64,000 bases of DNA from Tetrahymena elliotti 4EA (Eukaryota; Ciliophora; Oligohymenophorea; Hymenostomatida; Tetrahymenidae), in NCBI GenBank assembly GCA_000231825.2, contig JH720296.1, positions 888,517 through 952,516 on the forward strand, written 5' to 3'. Position 1 is the first letter of the stretch. Each line of letters begins with the position of its first letter. The position numbers and the translations under genes are program-made. This document shows, in pieces, positions 58,063 to 64,000 of the stretch. The notes under the pieces were generated by a model, which did no database searches, was not told the origin of the DNA, and worked only from the letters and a program-made list of their open reading frames with translations.

Positions 58063-61000
58063 ATGAAGCAAAGATTTTCCATTTTAGCTACAAAGTTAAA
58101 AGAAATGTTGGAAAAGAGCAAACAAAAATAACTCAAATAAAAGAGAATATTTAAAGAGAGAAGGATTAGATTTTTAAAAATATTTTTACCATATTTATTT
58201 CCTTTAATAGTAGGAGTATCTCTTTAATTTGTTCTTATTGACTAGTTCTACCTAGAGAATTTGTAACTTTATAGATTATATTACAAGTATAAATTCAAAA
58301 CTTATTTTATAAATCTAGGTTGAAGAACTTAGAATATCATTTTTATAAAATATATTAAAACTACATAGAAATTGTCAATCTTTCTGATTAAAAATAAACT
58401 TTATCTTCTTTTTAGCTCATCACTACTAATTAATAAATCTTATCTTTGTTCAATAAGAATATGGTTTTAAATATAGATCACTTTCAAGATATAGGTATAT
58501 TCTTTTTTATTTACTCAGCTCAGTATTTATTTTATTGCTTAATAGTCTCTTGGGAAAACAATTTGGCAGATAAAGGTAATTATCCTGATGGTAGAAATAA
58601 TTTTTTGATCTCTAATGAGTATGTTATTGACACTTACTGCAATATTACAGAAAGAAATTGCCTTTTAAATACAACTGAATGTGAAAACGAGATAAATAAT
58701 TATTTCCTTTCTGATTTAGGTTCTAGTTAATCTAAATTAGTTTATGGTATAACAAACACCTCTTTTATTATATATATTATTAAAAATTATATAATTCATT
58801 CTTATTTTTAGATTATAGTTAATATTCTGTTTGGTCTTCTGCATATGAATCTTAATGGGAATTGTTAACAGATTAGTAAAAAAAGAAACTGATTCTAGTT
58901 AACTTCAGTGCATCCATTTCAAAATCTTTTTTAGCTAGCTAGTAATTAAGAGAAATAGGTGTATATGCCTTTTACATAGCATTCTAACAAGATGGACTAT
59001 TCTTATAAAATGCATTTTAGTAACATATTAAAAAATTTATAATAAAATTGAAATGACAAATTTTATTTAAAATAAAATTAGCATTAGATTAAATCTAATA
59101 GATCTAATAAATAATCCATATTTTGGAGGTCCATTTAATTGTACAAAAAATAGCTAAGGTTAGTATAATTAATATAAGTTTACTGATCCTTCTTAATTTG
59201 ATGGGTTTTAATATATGGATCAAGATGGATAAAAATGTAATGGTGAATGTCCCTGCTAATATTTCAATACAAAAAGATTATTTCCTATAGAATGGAGGTG
59301 TAGACCTTGGTTTAGAGGATCTCAAAATTAATATTAGATGTAATTTAATCTTGAAAAATTATTTTATAAATAAATTTTATTTATAGTGCTTTTTCAGAGC
59401 CATACACTGATATTACAACAAATGCCTCTGGTAATACCATTACTTATAAAATCACTGATAGTTTAGATATGAAAAATATAGAATAAGAACAATAAATGAT
59501 GGCTATTGCAGTTCAATCTATTGATTTAGATCTGAATAAAATTAAATTAAGATTATCATAAAATAAAGATTTTTCAGAAGAGTATACTTATATAGTTGCT
59601 CCTAAAACTTTTAATTATAATGATAATGAAGGTTATTATTAGTTACTAGCTATGATTCATCCTCTTAATAATGGTAAATAAATTCATTTTTTTAAGATTC
59701 TAATTAAAATTTTACTAATGAACTTAAACCAGTTAAGTTTTATTTCAAAAGAAAAAATGATTATTGTGAATTGTTGACTAGCTCTCATTAGTATAAAAAT
59801 AGTTTTTATCTTTTTATAAAAACAAATGTATTATTTTTTAGTATATTTTTGAAGTTGAGGGACAAAGATAAATTTTTATTCAGTTAGATTGTTTTTATAC
59901 TATTCAAAATAAAATAAAAATTTAAAAATATTCAATGAATATACAAACAAATACTTCAAATAAAGTAACTATCTTTAAAATTTATTTAATTATCAAATTT
60001 TATAATCTCTACTAAATCCTATAATAGTAGTGTAGAACAAAAACAAATTTTTTATTCATTTTTTGAACCAAAAAAATTGCTTTAGATTAAAAGAAATATC
60101 TGTAAAATTTTAATAATTACTTTTGAAAAAAATTAATAACTGTGAAAGTATTTTTATTTAACTAGAGGTTAATAAAAATTAATTTACTATTTTTTTAATT
60201 TCATATAAAATAAATTTTAGGTACTGTTTAAAATATAATTGATATTGAATTCTAAAACTCAACAAATTAATAAGAAGAAATTGATATATATTTGAGATAA
60301 GTGGATTTTATGCAAAATACAAACTTAAGAGAATCTGGATGTAACTTCTAATCTTAACAAAAAAAAATATTAGAGACTATTGTAAGAAATAGTTAAGAGT
60401 ATTTAACCTATTTTTCTACTATCAAAGTCTGTTATGGAAATTTATATTCTCAAGAAAGTTTAATAATAGGCTATTTAGCTAAAGCAATATCTACATCAGT
60501 TATAAAGAACTAAACAAATGTTGTTGTTTAAATGTTTAAGCCTATTAAAACAGCTGCATTCATTGCATATATTATTTGTTTTTTGATAAGTGCAATTGTT
60601 TTAAGTTTGCTTCTTGGCTCCTTTCTAGAATACAATTTTGATAATCCAATAAATATACTTATCTTACTGATCAATTAGGCTTAAGCAAATGAGTATTTAA
60701 TATTTATAAAACTGAACTAAAACTATTTTTTTCTTCAAAAATAATAAAGAATTCACTAATTTGAAGAGATGATCAAGCTAGGATAAATCAAAACATAAGA
60801 AGAGCTTAAAAATTTAATTTTTGCAATCAATTCAGTAATAACTTTAGTTGAAAATTAAATTTCTACGTTACAAAAAGATGAAAAAGAGGTTTAAGAAATT
60901 GACCTCATCTAAATATATCAAAAAGCTCTCTTAAACTTTGAAATTTTAGAGAACCTGACTGGGGTTGGGATTTGGTAATTTATTTCAAATTAGATGTTTT

Positions 61001-62476
61001 AATTTACTTAATTCTTTTTAAAAAGCTAAAACAATATTTCAAACTTTTATTGTTCTATAAAAGAATATAAGTTGAGTATTGAGTACATGCAAAAAGCAAT
61101 TTTGACTCTGGAATATTAATTAACTTATAAAAAAAATAAATAATTTATATTCAATAAAGACAAGTGTTTTAAAAGAAAATACAAAAACATCATGAAAATA
61201 TATGCTTCCAGAAACTTTTAACTTGCAAATTTGCTCATAGAATATTGTAAGGAATAGAAATAAAAAAAAAGTAATATTCGCCTAGAATTCACTCTTCCAA
61301 CGAAAGATTATCAAACAAATTAGAATAACTTTAATAACAATTTTGAATCGTCAGAGTCATTAAAAATATCTAATCTTTCAAGACTATAAAATCTTAATCA
61401 AAGTTCTAATTAATTAGTAAAAAGAGAGGTTTTTTTTTCTAAAAAATATTATTCTAAATAATAAAAACAAAATAGTAAATAATATGAAATCTAATGTGAT
61501 GAAACAAATTAATAAAAAAAGAATATTTTAGTGTAAGTTATTGATGTTTTATGGGAAGCATAGTAAATTTTTGATAATTTATCAGAAATCTATTATCAAA
61601 GTGAAGATGTAGATGAGTGTAGATTTTGTAATATAATTTGTATCTTGAATATTGTAGAAGCCAGTAGATTGATGAAGAAAAATTATTGTTTGATTTAAGA
61701 GATGTTAAATAAATGTAAATAAATGATTCTGTATTACTAGTAGTATTATTCCTTTAAAGATCACCCTCTTCATAAGATAATTTGGAATAAATATTATTTA
61801 CAGAAAGCAGTTTTGAATAGAAAAATCTAAAAATTTGATAAATCAATTTTATGCTGTCTGAAATCTTTAGGCTATTAAAATGTTATTAGCTTTTCGTTAT
61901 AGAAAATAGAAGTTTATTATGACCATTAAGATGTATACAAATAGCTTTTATTATTATAAAAATTAATTCAAGACTGTAAAATAAATTTAACATAAATATA
62001 ATCTGAAGTACTACTTAAAGATTTAGAAAATTTCAGAAATTCTTCTCTTAAAAACTAAAGTAACTTTTTAGTTTGTAAAATTATTTTTTATTTATTTTTA
62101 TTTTTTAAAAAAGAAGTACTGCAATTTGTAGAAGTCTTGTTTAGGGATGAAAAAAGTAAGTAAGATAATGTTAATATTTGAAATAAGAATTATTAAGAAA
62201 AGCAGAAGATTTCTTTTTGTAAAAAAGCAATCTGTTTAAAAAAGATTAAGAGAATATCCTAATTGAGTATGAACTTATGAGCACTTTAAAGAACTCGTTG
62301 ATGAATATTATAAATTTTTAAACTCAATATTAGATTTGAAGATCTCTAAATTATTTAGTATACAAGAAACTTAGGTAAGTGAGAATTCAAATCTTGATTC
62401 ATACAAGGAAATGTATGTAAATTTGGTGCTTTTTCAGAAATTAACCAGGAATTTAAAATTTTATAAATCAAAATGA
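58063..62476 (+). CDS. Two-TM Cache-like receptor, paralogue 2
   Basis: ATG at 58063 (MKQRFSILATKLKEML); TM1 is KIFLPYLFPLIVGVSLQFVL. Ectodomain exons follow at about 58421-59676 and 60222 onward, separated by introns of 50-110 nt and one of about 550 nt (59674-60220). Shared words are present and intact: YFGGPFNC, KFTDPSQFDGF, CPCQYFNTKRLFPIEWRCRP, then FSEPYTDITT and EYTYIVAP, which match the late strands of Cache sensor domains. Next come SGCNFQ, KVCYGNLYSQESLIIGYL and TM2 (AAFIAYIICFLISAIVLSLL). The tail, about 500 aa, is helical with TPR-like pairs. The last join (donor near 62169, acceptor GAG before 62277) is uncertain; without it the protein ends near 62175. This is the best-preserved member and can serve as reference for its neighbours. 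It probably senses a small extracellular ligand; no enzymatic output domain is visible. Confidence 0.72.
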
Positions 62477-62711
62477 AAGAATAAATATAATTAAAATAAA
62501 TTTAATTAAACATTAGTTGTTACTAAAAAAACAACTTTTATATTTATATGGTATGATTAATACTATTAAAATAGGTGTTTTTTATTTAATAAATAGCTTT
62601 TACTTGAAACTAATATTAATTTTTCTGAAGAATAAGGGAAACCCATTTTTTGAATTTAATTATTAAATTATCAAAATTAAGAAAGTAGAAAAATTGAATT
62701 AATTATTAATA

Positions 62712-64000
62712 ATGAACAAATCCTTTAAATGGATTAAAAATGAGTAGACTTAAAGGCTGATTATCATATTTATTCCCTATCTATTATCTCTAACATTTGG
62801 AATCTTTTTATATTCATCTCTTTTGGTTCTTGTTTACATACTACCACTGTATTTTAGAATTCTGTTATACATTTTACTCAAAATCTTACAAAATATTTTT
62901 TAGACAAAATAATCTTTAGGATTTAATTTAAGAGAGGTACTTATAGTTTTTATAAATTTAAACAAACTTCCTAAAGATGGATGTTATCTATTCCATGCAT
63001 AGGGAGGTTTCTAAATCCTCAGTCATTGGTAATTTTCAAAAACAAACTATATTTGATGTCTCATATGAAGATTTTGGTAATTTTTATGTCCAATAATAGA
63101 ATAATGTTTAATAAAAATATGACTAAAAAATTAGTTACTTGGACATCAAAATCTACTGAACCAGAGTTAGATCCTATTTAACAAAAATCGAACTATTAAT
63201 TATTCTCAAGCTTCCATTTAGATGCATATTGTAACCTAATAGAGATGTGTAACAAAGATTAATAATGCTTAAAAGATATTAACCCTAGTGTAAGTTTTAG
63301 TAATCAAAGCTCTAATATGACGTATTGTAAAATATATATTTATTTAATTCTAAATAGATAGCATTCAGTCAACATAAATTTTATTTTTAAGTATTTATTT
63401 TAATTTAGCTATAAATAATTTAAATTCAGGGTTTTAATTAAATTGATTAAATTCAATAAAAAAATTATAAAGAAAGATTTCTAATAGGAGGATGGACACA
63501 TCCATAAACAAATTCATGGTATGATCTCAATTAAGAATAAAGACAATACACATTAAAAACTTTATTTGCTTAACAACTTACAAAAGCTTACATGGTAAAT
63601 TAGTAAGAAAATTTAATATAAAGTCAAAAATGCTATTTTGCCAGAGATTAAGATGGAATTTTTAACACAGTCATCAAGTAAACTTTTTTTTTTAATTTTT
63701 TTTTCTTTTGATTTAAAATATAATCCTTTATTAGCAATCTATTGGCTGTAACTCCTATGGTAAACACCCCAGAATTTGGAGGGCCTTTTTCAAAATGTAT
63801 TAAACAACCAGATGGACATTACTAAAGATATGCTTTTACGAATCCATCTTAATTTAATGGATTCTTATATTAAACATAGAGTGGGGCAATATGTGGAAAT
63901 CCCACTAAGCCCTGTAGCTGTTAGTATTTTAACATACCAAGGCTTTTTCCTATAGAATGGAGATGCAGATCTTGGTATTTAATGGGTACTACTCAAAAAA
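62712..64000 (+). CDS. Two-TM Cache-like receptor, paralogue 3, cut by window end
   Basis: ATG at 62712 (MNKSFKWIKNEQTQRL); TM1 is IIIFIPYLLSLTFGIFLYSS. Introns are at about 62937-62976, a 59-nt one starting near 63079 and one around 63680-63735. The ectodomain follows the order of the two upstream paralogues: a Cys pair region (AYCNLIEMCNKDQQC), GGWTHPQTNSWYDL, then EFGGPFSKC, AFTNPSQFNGF and CSCQYFNIPRLFPIEWRCRS at the very end. The gene continues past base 64000. TM2 and the tail are not in the window. Spacing from paralogue 2 is only 235 bases, as between 1 and 2 (279 bases), in keeping with recent tandem duplication, although the proteins themselves are well diverged. Confidence 0.72.

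Noticed and set aside
1..64000. tRNA, rRNA, CRISPR, transposase or telomeric repeats
   Set aside because: None seen on reading through. A tRNA search program was not available, so a missed tRNA in the spacers is possible.

Overview
The window is a piece of a ciliate nuclear genome, most likely macronuclear. By eye about four fifths of the bases are A or T. Long, sensible proteins appear only when TAA and TAG are read as glutamine and TGA is the only stop. Almost every gene is cut by GT...AG introns, mostly 50-80 nt, with a few of 25-40 nt and a few of about 400-550 nt. Several genes belong to cilia (nephrocystin-4, a polycystin-2-type channel, an AK9-like multi-adenylate-kinase, probably several coiled-coil proteins). 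This fits an oligohymenophorean of the Tetrahymena/Ichthyophthirius type; the species cannot be named from the sequence. Ordinary standard-code ORFs are nearly useless here, so all gene models below were read by hand in the ciliate code with introns joined.

Layout. 0-2 kb: 3' part of a coiled-coil gene. 2.9-8.6 kb: a very N/Q-rich protein of about 1,565 aa. 8.8-11.5 kb: a Ser/Thr protein kinase. 12.9-14.2 kb: a four-TM membrane protein. 14.9-16.7 kb (minus): a coiled-coil protein. 17.7-19.1 kb: a protein with a C-terminal MSP/ASH-like domain. 19.8-20.2 kb (minus): tubulin-binding cofactor A. 21.7-27.2 kb: nephrocystin-4. 27.8-28.8 kb (minus): an orphan S/Q-rich protein. 29.1-29.95 kb: a degenerate tandem repeat in a gene-poor stretch. 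30.7-32.1 kb: two orphan proteins, the second with an NTF2-like C-terminus. 33.4-34.7 kb: SBDS ribosome maturation factor with an added zinc finger. 35.5-42.8 kb (minus): AK9-like protein. 44.0-45.2 kb: eIF3 subunit f. 46.9-47.3 kb (minus): a small one-TM protein. 48.2-48.9 kb: an extended cytochrome c with its axial methionine apparently replaced by cysteine. 49.8-52.3 kb (minus): PKD2-type channel. 53.1-64 kb: a tandem array of three paralogous two-TM, Cache-like receptor genes, the last cut off by the window end.

How the genes relate. There are no operons; neighbours are transcribed independently from short AT-rich spacers. Recurring themes are cilium/cytoskeleton (NPHP4, TBCA, AK9-like, PKD2-like, MSP-like and coiled-coil proteins), translation (SBDS, eIF3f) and mitochondria (cytochrome c). 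The most unusual content is the Cys-for-Met cytochrome c, the Cache-like receptor array with a conserved Cys-Trp motif and a damaged or frameshifted first member, and an intron-like segment inside the pore helix of the PKD2-like gene. No rRNA, tRNA, CRISPR, recognisable transposase or telomeric repeat was seen.
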